Positions 1 to 9,500 of a stretch of DNA of 64,000 nucleotides are shown piece after piece. Within the stretch, counting starts at the first letter, position 1; each line of letters opens with the position of its first letter. The DNA comes from Streptomyces scabiei 87.22 (lineage in GTDB: Bacteria; Actinomycetota; Actinomycetes; Streptomycetales; Streptomycetaceae). Below the pieces are notes generated by a model that saw nothing but the letters and a program-made list of their open reading frames with translations, did not search any database and had not been told where the DNA came from. The stretch is from positions 4,588,001-4,652,000 of the forward strand of contig NC_013929.1 of the NCBI RefSeq assembly GCF_000091305.1. The letters run 5' to 3'. The position numbers and the translations under genes were made by a program.

Positions 1-454
1 CCCACCCGTCCCATTCACGGGACCAGGCGCGGCACTGGGCGTACACGGTGTCTCGCTGGGGCGAGTCGGCCAGGGACACGGTGATGTGCCGGGTGCGTGC
101 GCTTCCCTCGGCGGAGATCTCGTCCGCCGGTATGTCCGTCTCTGCCCGCGGCTCGGGGGGCGTTTCCCTCGCCGAGTCGCGGATCTCCCGGTCGTCCAGC
201 CAGTGGGCGAGCGGCAGCGGCGGAGCCGGCGGTTCGTGCCGTACGGGGCGGTCGGCCCGCAGCCACAACGGCATGTCACCGGGGACCGCGTCGATGAGGA
301 AGGAACCGAACTGCGCGGGCAGGTCGGCGAACCACACCTGGTGCCTGGCATCGTCGTACGTCCGCACCGGCTTGGTGCGGCTCTCACCCACCTCCGCGAG
401 GTAACGGAAGACGTGGCGGACCACATCGTCGGGCGTCACGGCGGATGCGGGCAC
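1..454 (-). CDS. Hypothetical protein, N-terminal part, cut by left edge
   Basis: An open frame on the minus strand starts at GTG 454 and runs off the left edge; about 151 residues are visible. A good ribosome binding site (GAGGTGG) lies just before the GTG. The product is acidic and soluble-looking, begins VPASAVTPDDVVRHVFRYL, and has no signal peptide or membrane segment. The phrase VYAQCRAWSREWDGW near the cut recalls the N-terminal regions of large actinobacterial AAA/helicase-like proteins, but I cannot assign it. It faces away from the decayed patch at 505-2,870. The coding choice rests on the RBS and codon pattern; the overlapping plus-strand frames look like shadows. Confidence 0.55.
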   Translation of the reverse strand, partial: MPASAVTPDDVVRHVFRYLAEVGESRTKPVRTYDDARHQVWFADLPAQFGSFLIDAVPGDMPLWLRADRPVRHEPPAPPLPLAHWLDDREIRDSARETPPEPRAETDIPADEISAEGSARTRHITVSLADSPQRDTVYAQCRAWSREWDGW

Positions 455-504
455 GAGCCACCTCGCTGAACTGGTGGAACCAAAGTATGAAGAGTGTGCG
501 CATC

Positions 505-720
505 CTATGTGCGTGGCGCGTCTGAGAGGGCGGGTACCTCCCTCTGCTGAGCTGCGATGCGCGTGATGGTCCGGACGTTGTCTTCGAGCAGATGCGCCTG
601 CATGCCCGCGGCCTGGGCGGCCTCGACGGTGACGGCGACATCATCGATGAAGAGACAGTGGACGCAATAGCGCCACCTCCCGGGCACCAACGAAGCTGTT
701 GCTCAGGATGCCCAGCATGG
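505..720 (-). pseudogene. HAD-family hydrolase remnant (internal deletion, frameshift)
   Basis: Two pieces of a HAD-superfamily hydrolase lie in different minus-strand frames. The first, at about 718-677, reads LGILSNSFVGARE, the motif II (Ser/Thr) region. The second, from about 651 down to 505, reads LFIDDVAVTVEAAQAAGMQA, the C-terminal motif IV with its acidic pair and downstream helix. In intact relatives some 35-45 residues separate these motifs; here they are nearly adjacent, so an internal deletion with a frame change is inferred. No motif I (DxD) is recognisable upstream. Not expected to be functional. Confidence 0.7.
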
Positions 721-999
721 CCCTGCGAGGCGCTCCTGTTCTCGTAGGGAGAGACACCCCGCTCGGATCCGTTGTCCGACGGCAGGGCGGCGCGCTGCCC
801 AGGCTGCCATGGGGCTCCGGGGGCCGGTATGAGCCGTAGCAGCGGATAGGCGGATCCGACGGGCAGGAAGTCCCCGACCCCGGTATCGCCGGATGGCCCC
901 ACATCCAGGCCGCCTTTGCCGAATGCAAGAATGCGGTGCTTGGGCGGAGAAGTGCATCGGCTCGGGGCGGGCACGAGCACTGTTGGGACGGGGGTAGCC

Positions 1000-1830
1000 A
1001 TGGCGTTGGTTATGTGTCCACTGTGCAGCGACGACGAGGACATCGAGGTGATCCGCGTGCTCGACGGCGGACGTCGTCTCGTGACACACCGGTGCGGCTA
1101 TGAGTGGGAGCACAAGGAGCCCACTCTCCCGAAGGCGAATCCGCCCCGATCGTTCGACGACCTCAAGGCCCGTTTCCCGAAAGCTGAGGACGTCGATCCC
1201 GAGCGGCTGGAGCGCGCGGCCCTGCTGAAGGAGCGGTACCTCGCGATCAAACCGGGCTTCGACCCCGACGTGGCGGCCTACTGGACGAAGTACCAGCGGA
1301 TCTTCTCTCCCGACGGGCTGTGGACGTGCGACCCCAGAGTCCTCAAGGACTTCGCCAACTCCGAGGTCGGAGCCCGGCCCGGCAATCAGGCCACGTTCAA
1401 CTCCGCGTGGAACGACATGGGCGATGCTGCGGCAGGGGAGGCGACCCGTCAGACGATCGAGTACCTCCTGCGCGGACCTGACGAATTGCCGCTCGAAGAC
1501 CGGCTCCAGCACCTGCTGTCCGGCACCAAGCCGTTCGCCATGACCGGTTTCAAAGAGGCCCTCCTCACAAGGGTTCTCTGCGTGATGTACCCCGACGACT
1601 TCCTGACGATCCTCAAGTACACGACCGAGGCGGGCGGCAAGCGCGAGATCGCGCGGATGGTCTACGGACTGGCGCTGCCGGCCCCCGAGTCGGTGAACTG
1701 GACCCTCGGCCGACTCATCCTCTGGAGTAACGACCTCCTGAGCACCCTCGTCGGCCAGGGCTTCGCCAACCAGCAGCACTCCGCCGCGTTCCTGTGGTGG
1801 GCCAAGGGGCAGGTCGAGGGACTTCAGTAG
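1000..1830 (+). CDS. Hypothetical protein with N-terminal zinc-ribbon-like motif
   Basis: 276 residues from ATG 1000; an upstream in-frame GTG/ATG extension to 916 is less likely because the CPLC motif normally sits at the extreme N-terminus. Residues 6-30 contain CPLC and a later Cys (HRCGYEW), a possible zinc-binding element. The remaining, mostly helical part carries FNSAWNDMGDAAAGE, FAMTGFKEALLTRVL and YPDDFLTILKY. This arrangement resembles the N-terminal regulatory region of some McrB-like and other restriction-associated proteins, where a 'leaf domain' ends in a YPD-type motif. No catalytic motif is visible. It is the only apparently intact gene in the decayed patch, and a McrC remnant lies 600 bp away, so a link to a former restriction locus is possible but inferred. 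Confidence 0.5.
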   Translation: MALVMCPLCSDDEDIEVIRVLDGGRRLVTHRCGYEWEHKEPTLPKANPPRSFDDLKARFPKAEDVDPERLERAALLKERYLAIKPGFDPDVAAYWTKYQRIFSPDGLWTCDPRVLKDFANSEVGARPGNQATFNSAWNDMGDAAAGEATRQTIEYLLRGPDELPLEDRLQHLLSGTKPFAMTGFKEALLTRVLCVMYPDDFLTILKYTTEAGGKREIARMVYGLALPAPESVNWTLGRLILWSNDLLSTLVGQGFANQQHSAAFLWWAKGQVEGLQ

Positions 1831-1833
1831 GTT

Positions 1834-1932
1834 GCCGTACATCGCCTGTGGGCCCTCGTAGCCCTCGATGGGCTCGGCATGGCTGAACGCGAGAACGCCA
1901 CCAGGGTTCAGCCGCTTCGCGACGAGCTTGCC
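1834..1932 (-). pseudogene. SAM-dependent methyltransferase fragment
   Basis: A short minus-strand stretch reads GKLVAKRLNPGGVLAFSH followed by EPIEGYEGPQAMYGN. This matches the post-motif strand of class I methyltransferases (L+PGG+L.FSH), including the 'GPQGMY' continuation common in Streptomyces members. There is no start codon or SAM-binding G-loop, and the fragment is fused out of frame to the OGG-like remnant at its 5' side and runs into the 3' end of the opposing gene. It is a deletion-junction relic. Confidence 0.6.
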
Positions 1933-1934
1933 GT

Positions 1935-2387
1935 GCCCGCGAAGTACAGCACCTTGGTGATGAACGCCGCACCCAGATAGGGGATGCGTTGATCGTTATT
2001 TTATGCCCGATACGCCTGAACGGCGCCCTCTTCGCCCAACACGCCGAGTGCCGCGTCCAGGCAGGCGTCGAGTCCGGTCGGGGACGTGTTCGCGGAGATC
2101 TTCCCCCGCCTGTGTACGGACTGTGCTTTGGTACCTGTGCCCCACACGAGCGCCGCGACCAGGAGGTGCCGGTTGCCCGTGGTGGTTCCGGCCTCGCGGG
2201 CGATGGTGAACACCGTTCGGCGGCCCGCTCGGGGCCATCACTCCGGCGTAGGGCAGGCGTCGAGCTCCGCGGGCCACCACGTGGCGTCGGGCAACAGGAG
2301 CATCCAGCGCACCTTGTCGAAGGGGATGGCCTGGTCGAGCACCGAGTCGTGGTCTGGCAAGTGGAGTTCGTCCGTCAGGTCGGTCAT
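1935..2387 (-). pseudogene. OGG-fold-like (8-oxoguanine glycosylase-like) protein remnant
   Basis: A minus-strand gene begins at ATG 2387 with a strong Shine-Dalgarno (AAGGAG, seven bases upstream) and reads MTDLTDELHLPDHDSVLDQ and then VRWMLLLPDATWWPAEL. It shifts frame near 2,230 and continues as VFTIAREAG and LVAALVWGTGTKAQSV, reaches an in-frame TAA at 2001-2003, and resumes in the same frame as YLGAAFITKVLYFAG before the sequence changes identity. These phrases are typical of an actinobacterial protein family annotated with an OGG fold (AWGTGTK and LGPAFFTKxLYFA motifs). One frameshift, one stop and a 3' truncation make it non-functional. Family name from memory; pseudogene status is directly visible. 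Confidence 0.65.
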
Positions 2388-2444
2388 TCAGGCTCCTTGA
2401 TGCGGATCAGCTCGGTGACGTGTTCGTCTTCTCGGAGGTGGGCG

Positions 2445-2870
2445 TCAGGTCGGCAGCGCCGACGAACCCAGAGGTGCCCCAAGGCTCGTGGCGATCCCGG
2501 AGACTTCGGCGAGCAGTCGCTCCGGTGGCTGGTCAAGGTCGAGGGCGTGCCGGTGGATGCGGATGTCGGCATTGCGGATGACGTGTGCGGCATGCGGAGC
2601 GTTGGTTCTGGCGCAGACGAGATGTCCGGTCGGCAGCCCCAACCTGGTGCAGGGCGAGGAGTTGGTAGAGGTTGGCGTCCGGGAAGCCTCCGGGGCGTTC
2701 GCCTTGTACTTGGCGTCCACGACCGCCAGAGGCTGTCCCGAGTCGCCCTACCAGACGAAGTCCGGCTCACCTTCGCGCAAGTCTCCCTGCTCCAGTCTGC
2801 GCGACGGCTCCGCGCCATGAACGCGGAGGGCGAGGTCGTCGCCCTCCGACGCTGAGCGCCACCCCGAGGC
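2445..2870 (-). pseudogene. McrC-like restriction subunit remnant
   Basis: The minus strand reads LREGEPDFVW, an in-frame TAG (2748-2750), then GDSGQPLAVVDAKYKA, LGLPTGHLV and IRIHRHALDLDQPPERLLAE. These are the C-terminal nuclease-core motifs of McrC, the specificity/nuclease partner of the GTPase McrB: the PD...D-x-K element (DAKYK) followed by the 'LP.GHLVYA' strand and the 'HALDLDQ' tail. The N-terminal two thirds are missing and a stop interrupts the core, so only a relic of a type IV restriction system remains. No McrB GTPase is present in the window. Confidence 0.7.
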
Positions 2871-3021
2871 CGTTCCCCCATGCGTATCGTGGGACCGCCG
2901 ATTCCGCCTACGGCTGTCGGAACGACACAAGACCGAGACCGCTGATCGCAGCGCCCGGACCACCCGACCGGCGCCAGAACCCGGACTCGGCGAGAGAACT
3001 CCTGACTGTCCATCACGCACA

Positions 3022-3076
3022 GCTGTCCACCGGCTGTCCACCGGCTGTCCACCGGCTGTCCACCGGCTGTCCACCG
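3022..3076. repeat. Five tandem 11-bp direct repeats
   Basis: Five exact copies of GCTGTCCACCG occupy 3022-3076. The period of 11 bp is close to one helical turn, so the units face the same side of the DNA, as in iteron arrays or cooperative operator sites. The core TGTCCAC resembles the actinobacterial DnaA box (TTGTCCACA) but is not an exact match. The region is non-coding and lies between the McrC remnant and tRNA-Thr. Confidence 0.8.
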
Positions 3077-3172
3077 AAGATATCGAGATCTTGACGGGCT
3101 CCGTGGTTCAGCTGAGCAAAGCAGCAGGTCACAGCCCTGCGGTAGCCTATCGATAACAGCATGTGAAACTGC

Positions 3173-3188
3173 GACCTACGCATTACGA
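3173..3188. repeat. 16-bp copy of tRNA-Thr anticodon-arm sequence
   Basis: The 16 bases GACCTACGCATTACGA at 3173-3188 are identical to 3307-3322 inside tRNA-Thr, in the same orientation, 134 bp apart. Similarity ends abruptly on both sides. A piece of tRNA sequence beside a decayed accessory patch is what an attachment-site remnant of a tRNA-targeting integrative element would look like. That interpretation is inference. Confidence 0.6.
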
Positions 3189-3243
3189 TGCATAGACCAC
3201 AGGCGCCCGATTCGCCCGAATCCCAAGGCCAACGAAAACAAGA

Positions 3244-3273
3244 AACCCCAGGTCAAAAGCTTGACCTGGGGTT
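3244..3273 (-). terminator. Intrinsic terminator of tRNA-Thr
   Basis: An inverted repeat with 13-base arms (AACCCCAGGTCAA at 3244-3256 and TTGACCTGGGGTT at 3261-3273) and a 4-base loop starts six bases beyond the encoded CCA of the minus-strand tRNA. Beyond it on the minus strand is TCTTG rather than a long T-run. Confidence 0.85.
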
Positions 3274-3278
3274 CACCA

Positions 3279-3355
3279 TGGAGCCGCCTTCGGGATTCGA
3301 ACCCGAGACCTACGCATTACGAGTGCGTTGCTCTGGCCATCTGAGCTAAGGCGGC
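3279..3355 (-). tRNA. tRNA-Thr (anticodon CGU)
   Basis: The minus strand folds as a standard tRNA. The acceptor stem is GCCGCCT/AGGCGGC with discriminator U and an encoded CCA (3279-3281). The anticodon stem is ACGCA/TGCGT with loop CTCGTAA, giving anticodon CGU, which reads ACG (Thr). The T-arm contains GGTTCGAATCC. A terminator hairpin follows directly. The tRNA marks the boundary between the decayed patch and the conserved core, a usual place for integrative elements. Confidence 0.95.
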
Positions 3356-3478
3356 GCGCTGTCCGCACCATGGTGCGATCAGCAACGTCGGTAAGTCTAC
3401 ACAGTTTCCCGGGCGCTCCGAACCAGGGTTCGGAGCACCCGGCGGCGGGCCCGGGCGGCCCGTCCCAGTGGTCGGTGC

Positions 3479-5065
3479 TCAGGGCGCTGAGCAGCGCTTT
3501 CCGTCCACGGGGGGCGTGCCGCGGAGCAGGTAGGCGTTGATCGCGGAGTCGACGCAGGCGCTGCCCCGGCCGTAGGCGGTGTGGCCGTCGCCGTCGTAGG
3601 TGAGGAGGCGGGCGGAGGAGAGCTGGGAGGCGAGGCCCCGGGCCCAGCGGTAGGGGGTGGCCGGGTCCCGCGTGGTGCCGACGACGATGATCGGGGCGGC
3701 CCCCTTCGCCTCGATCCGGTGCGGTCCGCCCGTCGCCCGCACCGGCCAGTACGCGCAGTTCAGGGAGGACCACGCGAGCGCCCGGCCGAACACCGGGGAC
3801 GCCTTCTCGAACTGCGGGAGGGCCCGTTCCACCTCCGCGGGGCTGTTGTAGGCGGCGGGGAGGTCGAGGCAGTTCACGGCCGCGTTGGCATACATCAGGT
3901 TGGAGTAGGTACCGCCGGGGCCGCGTTCGAAGTAGCTGTCCGAGAGGGCGAGCAGACCGGCGCCGTCCCCCCTTCGGATCGCCTCGGAGAGCGCCTGGCG
4001 CAGCCGCGGCCAGGCCCCCTCGTCGTACATCGCCGCGATCACGCCCGTCGTGGCCAGGGACTCGCCGAGCCGCCGGCCGTCGGCGTCACCGGTCCGCAGC
4101 GGCCGTGCGTCCAGCCGCGCGAAGAACGCGCGCAGGTTCTCGCCGACCCGCGCCGGCGTACTCCCCAGCACACAGTCCTTCCGCCCCACGCAGTCCTTCG
4201 CGAAAGCCTGGAAGGCCGTGTCGAACCCGGCCGTCTGCTCCTGGTTCAGCCGGCGGGCGGGCAGGGAGGGGTCCAGCGCGCCGTCCAGCACCAGCCGTCC
4301 GACCCGCTCGGGGAACAGCTCCGCGTACGTCGCCCCGAGGAACGTCCCGTACGAGGCGCCCACATACGTCAGCTTCTGGTCGCCCAGCACGGCCCGCAGG
4401 ATGTCCATGTCCCGGGCCGCCTCCACCGTGGAGACGTGCCGCAGCAGGCGCGCCGCCCGCTTCCCGCATCCCTCCGCGAACCGCTTGTACGCCGTGACCA
4501 GCTTGTCCTTCTCCCCCCGGTCGTCCGGGGTGAGGTCCGTCTGGGTGTACGTGTCCATCTGGCGTCCGGTGAGGCACTCCACCGGCTCGCTGCCGGCCAC
4601 GCCCCGCGGGTCCACCGCCACCATGTCGTAGCGCGCACGCACCTCGGCCGGGTAGCCGATGCCCGCGTACCCCTGCACGTAGCCGACCGCCGACCCGCCC
4701 GGCCCGCCGGGGTTGACCAGCAGCGAACCGAGCCGCTCACCGGGGCCCGTCGCCTTGCGCCGCGAGACCGCCAGCCGGATGTCACCCGCGTCCGGCTTCG
4801 CGTAGTCGAGGGGCGCCTTCATCGTGGCGCACTGGAAACCCGGGACCTCGCAGTCGCGCCAGCGCAGCTTCTGCCGGTGGTACGCGGCCGGTACCGGCGG
4901 TGTCGCCCGGGGCTGCGCGCCGAGGCCCGGCCCCCCGTCCGTCACCCTGGCCGTCGTACTGGAACCGCCGGAGGAGCAGCCCGCGACGAGCAGCACGGCG
5001 GCAGCGAGCAACGCGCCGCCGGCCCGCAGGGACCGGTTCGGCCGGGAAGTACGCCTGGTGTGCAT
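3479..5065 (-). CDS. Secreted tripeptidyl-aminopeptidase-like alpha/beta hydrolase (lipoprotein)
   Basis: 528 residues from ATG 5065; the open frame extends further upstream, but this start gives a lipoprotein signal peptide with lipobox LVAG-C30. The mature part is an alpha/beta hydrolase of the SlpD/SlpE/Tap type: oxyanion-region NPGGPGGS, nucleophile elbow GASYGT (Ser near residue 239), acid in GTTRDPATPY (Asp near 467) and His in GDGHTAYG (near 494). A TAP-like C-terminal domain is expected and the length fits. Such enzymes trim N-terminal tripeptides from secreted proteins at the cell surface. It is the last gene before tRNA-Thr and lies 180 bp downstream of holB. Confidence 0.9.
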   Translation of the reverse strand: MHTRRTSRPNRSLRAGGALLAAAVLLVAGCSSGGSSTTARVTDGGPGLGAQPRATPPVPAAYHRQKLRWRDCEVPGFQCATMKAPLDYAKPDAGDIRLAVSRRKATGPGERLGSLLVNPGGPGGSAVGYVQGYAGIGYPAEVRARYDMVAVDPRGVAGSEPVECLTGRQMDTYTQTDLTPDDRGEKDKLVTAYKRFAEGCGKRAARLLRHVSTVEAARDMDILRAVLGDQKLTYVGASYGTFLGATYAELFPERVGRLVLDGALDPSLPARRLNQEQTAGFDTAFQAFAKDCVGRKDCVLGSTPARVGENLRAFFARLDARPLRTGDADGRRLGESLATTGVIAAMYDEGAWPRLRQALSEAIRRGDGAGLLALSDSYFERGPGGTYSNLMYANAAVNCLDLPAAYNSPAEVERALPQFEKASPVFGRALAWSSLNCAYWPVRATGGPHRIEAKGAAPIIVVGTTRDPATPYRWARGLASQLSSARLLTYDGDGHTAYGRGSACVDSAINAYLLRGTPPVDGKRCSAP

Positions 5066-5244
5066 CTCGCGAGGGTAACCAGAACCGCTCAATTGATCAC
5101 GAATGGCAACGAATGCGCCTCGTACGAGTGACACGGTCAACCGAACGCGCCGCCCCGGCCGCCCCGGCCGCCACACCGCCCGTGCCCCGGCCCCCAGGCT
5201 CCCCGCCGCCCGGCCCGCCCCCGGGCCCGCCGCACCGGCCGTCG

Positions 5245-6450
5245 TCACCCGGCCCGCAGCGCCATCGTCATCGCCTCCACGGCGAGCAGCGGCGACACGT
5301 TCCTCTCCAGCGCCTCCCGGCAGGCCGCGATCGCGTCGATCCGCCGCAGCGTCGCCTCCGGTGTGCCGCCCCGCGCCATCCGCTCCAGGCTGTCCCGCAC
5401 CTCGACATTGGCGAGCGCGACCCGCGACCCCAACTGCAGGGCCAGCACGTCCCGGTAGAACCCGGTCAGCTCGGTCAGCGCGAGATCCAGGCTGTCCCGC
5501 TGCGCCCGCGTACGCCGCCGCTTCTGCTTGTCCTCCAGGTCCTTCATCACCCCGGCCGTGCCGCGCGGCATCCGTCCGCCCTGCACGGCGCCGAGCGCCG
5601 CCTTCAGCTCCTCGGTCTCCTTGGTGTCGACCTCCTCGGCCAGCTGCTTGGACTCCTCCGACGCGGCGTCCACCAGCTCCTGCGCGGCCTTGAGGCACCC
5701 ACCGATGTCCTCGACCCGCAACGGCAGCTTCAGCACGGCGGCCCGCCGCTCCCTCGCCCTCGGGTCCGTGGCCAGCCGCCGGGCCCGTTCGATGTGCCCC
5801 TGGGTGGCCCGGGCGGCCACCGCGGCCGCCTCCGGCTCGATGCCCTCCCGCCGTACGAGCATGTCCGCCACCGCGTCCACCGACGGGGTGAGCAGTCCCA
5901 CGTGCCGGCAGCGGGAGCGAATGGTCGGCAGCACGTCCTCCAGCGAGGGCGCGCACAGCATCCACACCGTCCGGGGGGCGGGCTCCTCCACGGCCTTGAG
6001 CACCGCGTTCGCCGACTTCTCGTTCAGCCGCTCGGCGTCCTCGACGAGGATCACCTGCCAGCGTCCGTTCGCCGGCGAGGTGTACGACTTCCGCACGGTG
6101 TCCCGCATGTCGTCGGCCAGGATCTGCGTACCCACCGCCGCCACGGTGCTGACATCGGCGTGGGTCCCCACCAGTGCCGTATGGCAACCGTCGCAGAACC
6201 CGCAGCCGGGGCTCCCCCCGAGAGCCCGGTCCGGGCTCACGCACTGCAGTGCCGCCGCGAACGCCCGCGCCGCCGTCGTCCGGCCGGAGCCCGGGGGCCC
6301 GGTGAACAGCCACGCGTGCGTCATCTTCGACGCCTCCGGAGGCGTCGCGCCCGTCGTCGCTGCCGTGACGATCGCGTCCGCGTCCCGGGCGGCGGCGTCC
6401 AACTGCGCGCTCAGGCGTTCCTGCCCCACCAGGTCGTCCCACACGGCCAT
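5245..6450 (-). CDS. holB: DNA polymerase III subunit delta'
   Basis: 401 residues from ATG 6450 (MAVWDDLVGQE); 25 upstream in-frame residues look non-coding. It is an AAA+ clamp-loader subunit. Motifs: Walker A GPPGSGRTT near residue 50; zinc-binding C-x8-C-x2-C-x2-C (CVSPDR...CGFCDGCH); Walker B-like VEDAERL; and SRC (TIRSRCRH) arginine finger. The C-terminal collar half contains a charged helix (KDLEDKQKRRRTRAQRD). It works with gamma/tau and delta to load the beta sliding clamp. It follows tmk by 92 bp on the same strand, a pairing conserved in many bacteria. Confidence 0.93.
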   Translation of the reverse strand: MAVWDDLVGQERLSAQLDAAARDADAIVTAATTGATPPEASKMTHAWLFTGPPGSGRTTAARAFAAALQCVSPDRALGGSPGCGFCDGCHTALVGTHADVSTVAAVGTQILADDMRDTVRKSYTSPANGRWQVILVEDAERLNEKSANAVLKAVEEPAPRTVWMLCAPSLEDVLPTIRSRCRHVGLLTPSVDAVADMLVRREGIEPEAAAVAARATQGHIERARRLATDPRARERRAAVLKLPLRVEDIGGCLKAAQELVDAASEESKQLAEEVDTKETEELKAALGAVQGGRMPRGTAGVMKDLEDKQKRRRTRAQRDSLDLALTELTGFYRDVLALQLGSRVALANVEVRDSLERMARGGTPEATLRRIDAIAACREALERNVSPLLAVEAMTMALRAG

Positions 6451-6542
6451 GACCCACCGCCCTCCGTCTACGACACCGCTCCGCGCCCCATTGTGCGCGA
6501 CCCCACCGACAACCAGGCCCGGCACCGCTCACCGGGCCCGGC

Positions 6543-9500
6543 TCACCGGCGTCGGCGCCGCCAGCCCCGCCCCTCGTCGGTGTCGTCCTCGTCGTGCGAC
6601 CCGAGCAGTTCGTCCGCCAGCGTGGGCAGATCGTCCAGCGGGGTCTCCTCGGCCCAGTCCGACCGGGGGCGGCGCCGTGGCGTCCCCTGCTCGTCGACCT
6701 GCGGGAGTTCGCGCGTGCGCCCCTCCGCCCCGTCGGGCGCGGGCCGCTCGTCCCGGAAGTACCCCGGCGGCACCCGGTCGTCCCGCACCGGAGGCAGCAC
6801 CGCCGTCTCGTCCGCCGCGCCCGGCGGTACCGGCGGCAGCACGGCGGTCTCGTCCTCCGCGGCCGCCCCCGCCGGTGGTACCGGCGGCTTGGGCAGCTTC
6901 GCCGTCGTCTCGGAGTCCGCCGCACGCGAAGATCCGGACACTCGCGGCGAACCGGCCGGACCCGGCCCGTCCTCCCGCACCGGAGGCAGCACGGCCGTCT
7001 CGTCCGCGGGCCCGCCCGACGCGTTCGTCGGCGTCACGAACGGCGTGGCCACCGTGACCGCGTCGTCGCTCCCGGAACCCCTGCCGGAGCCCGCACCGGA
7101 ACCCCCGCCGGCCTGCTCCCGCCCAGCGCCCCGCTCGGCCTCCGCCGCGGCCCGCCGGGCGGCCGCGGCCCGCTCCGCCTCGGCCCTGGCCTCACGGTCG
7201 GCCTCGGCCGCGCGCTCCGCCTCGGCCCGCTCCGCCGCGACCCGTTCGGCCTCGGCCCGAGCGGCCCGCTCGGCCTCCGCCGCGGCGGCCACCCGCCGTG
7301 CCTCCTCGGCGCGGAGCAGCGCCTCCTCGGCCTTCCGCTGCTTCTCCAGACGGAGCGCCTCCGCCTCCGCCCGCAGCCGCTGCTCCTCCGCGGCCTGCTT
7401 GCGGCGCCGCTCCTCCTCGACCCGCCGCCGTTCCTCCTCCGCGGCACGGGCCTTCTCCTCCGCGAGGAGCCGCGCCTGCTCCTCCTCGGCACGGCGGCGC
7501 GCCTCCTCGGCCCGCTGCCGGGCCTCCTCGGCCTGCCGCTCCGCCTCGCGGCGCTGAGCCTCCTCCAGCTCGCGCCGCTTGCGCTCCTCCTCCTCGGCCC
7601 GCAGCCGCGCCAGCTCCTCCTGGCGCTCCCGCTCCAGCCGCTCCTCCTCGGCCTTGCGCGCGGCCTCCTCCTCGGCCTTGCGCCGCGCCTCCTCCTCGGC
7701 CTTGCGCCGGGCCTCCTCCTGCGCCCGCACCTCGGCCTCGGACAGCGGCAGCATCACATCGAGCCGCGCCCGGACCACGGTGGTCACGGCCTCCGGGTCC
7801 TGCGCGGCGTCGACGACCAGGTACCGTCCGGCGTCCGCGGCGGCCAGCGTCAGGAACCCCGCGCGCACGCGCTCGTGGAACTCCGCCGGCTCCGACTCCA
7901 GCCGGTCCGGCGCCTCGGTGAACCGCTCGCGCGCCGCCTCGGGCGACACGTCCAGCAGCACGGTCAGATGCGGCACGAGCCCGTCGGTCGCCCACCGCGA
8001 GATCCGGGCGATCTCGGTGGGCGAGAGGTCGCGCCCGGCCCCCTGGTACGCCACGGACGAGTCGATGTACCGGTCGGAGATGACGACGGCGCCCCGCTCC
8101 AGCGCGGGACGCACCACCGTGTCCACGTGCTCGGCGCGGTCGGCGGCGTAGAGCAGCGCCTCGGCCCGGTGCGACAGCCCGGCGCTCGACACGTCCAGCA
8201 GGATCGACCGCAGCCGCTTGCCCACCGGGGTGGCCCCCGGCTCCCGCGTCACCACGACCTCGTGCCCCTTGGCCCGGACCCACTCGGCGAGCGCCTCGAC
8301 CTGGGTGGACTTCCCGGCCCCGTCACCGCCCTCCAGGGCGATGAAGAACCCCGTGGCCGCGGGTGCCTGCACGGGGTCGTCGCCCTTCAGCAGCGCGTCC
8401 CGCAGATCCTGCCGCAGTGGCACCCCGGAACGGTCGTCGACCTTCGCCAGCACGAGCGCGGCCACCGGCAGCAGCAGCGCCCCCACCAGCATCAGCGTGA
8501 ACGCCGCGCCTCCGTGCGCGAACACGAACTTCCCGCTCTCCAGCCGGTGCGGCCCGATGGCCGCGGCGACCAGCGGCGCCACGAGCGCCGCCACCGCCAC
8601 GAACACCCGTACGACGGCGTGCAGATGCTCGGTGGTCCGCGCCCGCCGGAAGTCCTCGGCCTCCTGGTCCAGCAGGGTGTGCCCGGTGTTCGCGGCGATG
8701 CCCGCGCCGACGCCGGCCAGCCCCAGGATCAGCACCACGCTGGTGACGTCCGGCGTCAGTCCCGCGGCGAGCAGGGCGACACCGGTGAAGGCGATCGCGA
8801 GGGCGAGCAGCCGGCGCCGGGACAGCGAGGGCAGCACGGACGGCGCCCGTCGGATCCCGACGCCCACACCACCGGTCACCGCGGCGACGAACAGCCCGAA
8901 CAGCACCGGCCCGCCGCCCAGGTCCTTGGCGTGCAGCACGGCCACGGCGACGACGGCGGCGATCGCACCGGCGACCGCACCGCAGGCCGGCACCAGGAGC
9001 GGGATCGCGCCCGTACGGCCCTTGTCCACACCGGTGCCGGTCCGGGGCCGGCGCAGCCCCTCCAGCGGCGACCGCGCGCGCGGGGTGCGGGTCCTGGGCA
9101 GTTCGAGGAACGTCACCAGCGACAGCGAGGCGGCGAACAGCCCGGCGGCGACGTACGAGGCGAGCGCGGCCTGGTGCTGCGCGAACCAGTCGAGCCCCGC
9201 GCCCAGCAGGTTGTTGAGCAGGGACGCGACGACGAGGACGACGGCCGCGAGAGGCACGGCGACGAACGTCGTGCGCAGTGCCAGGCGCCGCAACGCGTCC
9301 ATGTGGTCCGGCAGCGGCCGTACGGTCGCGCCCTCCAGCGGTGGCGCGGGCAGCAGCGCGGGTGCCGCGCTCTCCCGGCAGACTGTCCAGAACCGCTCGG
9401 CGACCCCGACCACGAACGCGGTGACCAGCAGCACCGCGAGCGCGTTGTCCGTCGTCCAGTCGATCCACAGGGGGGCGACGATCAGCAGCAGGATCCGCAC

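Noticed and set aside
2384..3052. 222-codon minus-strand frame over the McrC remnant
   Set aside because: Ser/Arg/Thr-rich frame; the McrC motifs are in a different frame.
3022..3076. CRISPR array
   Set aside because: Units are contiguous 11-mers without spacers; no cas genes in the window.
3479..6925. 1,148-codon frame that extends the hydrolase upstream
   Set aside because: The upstream part is antisense-like Arg/Gly-rich sequence overlapping holB and tmk; the lipoprotein signal at 5065 marks the real start.
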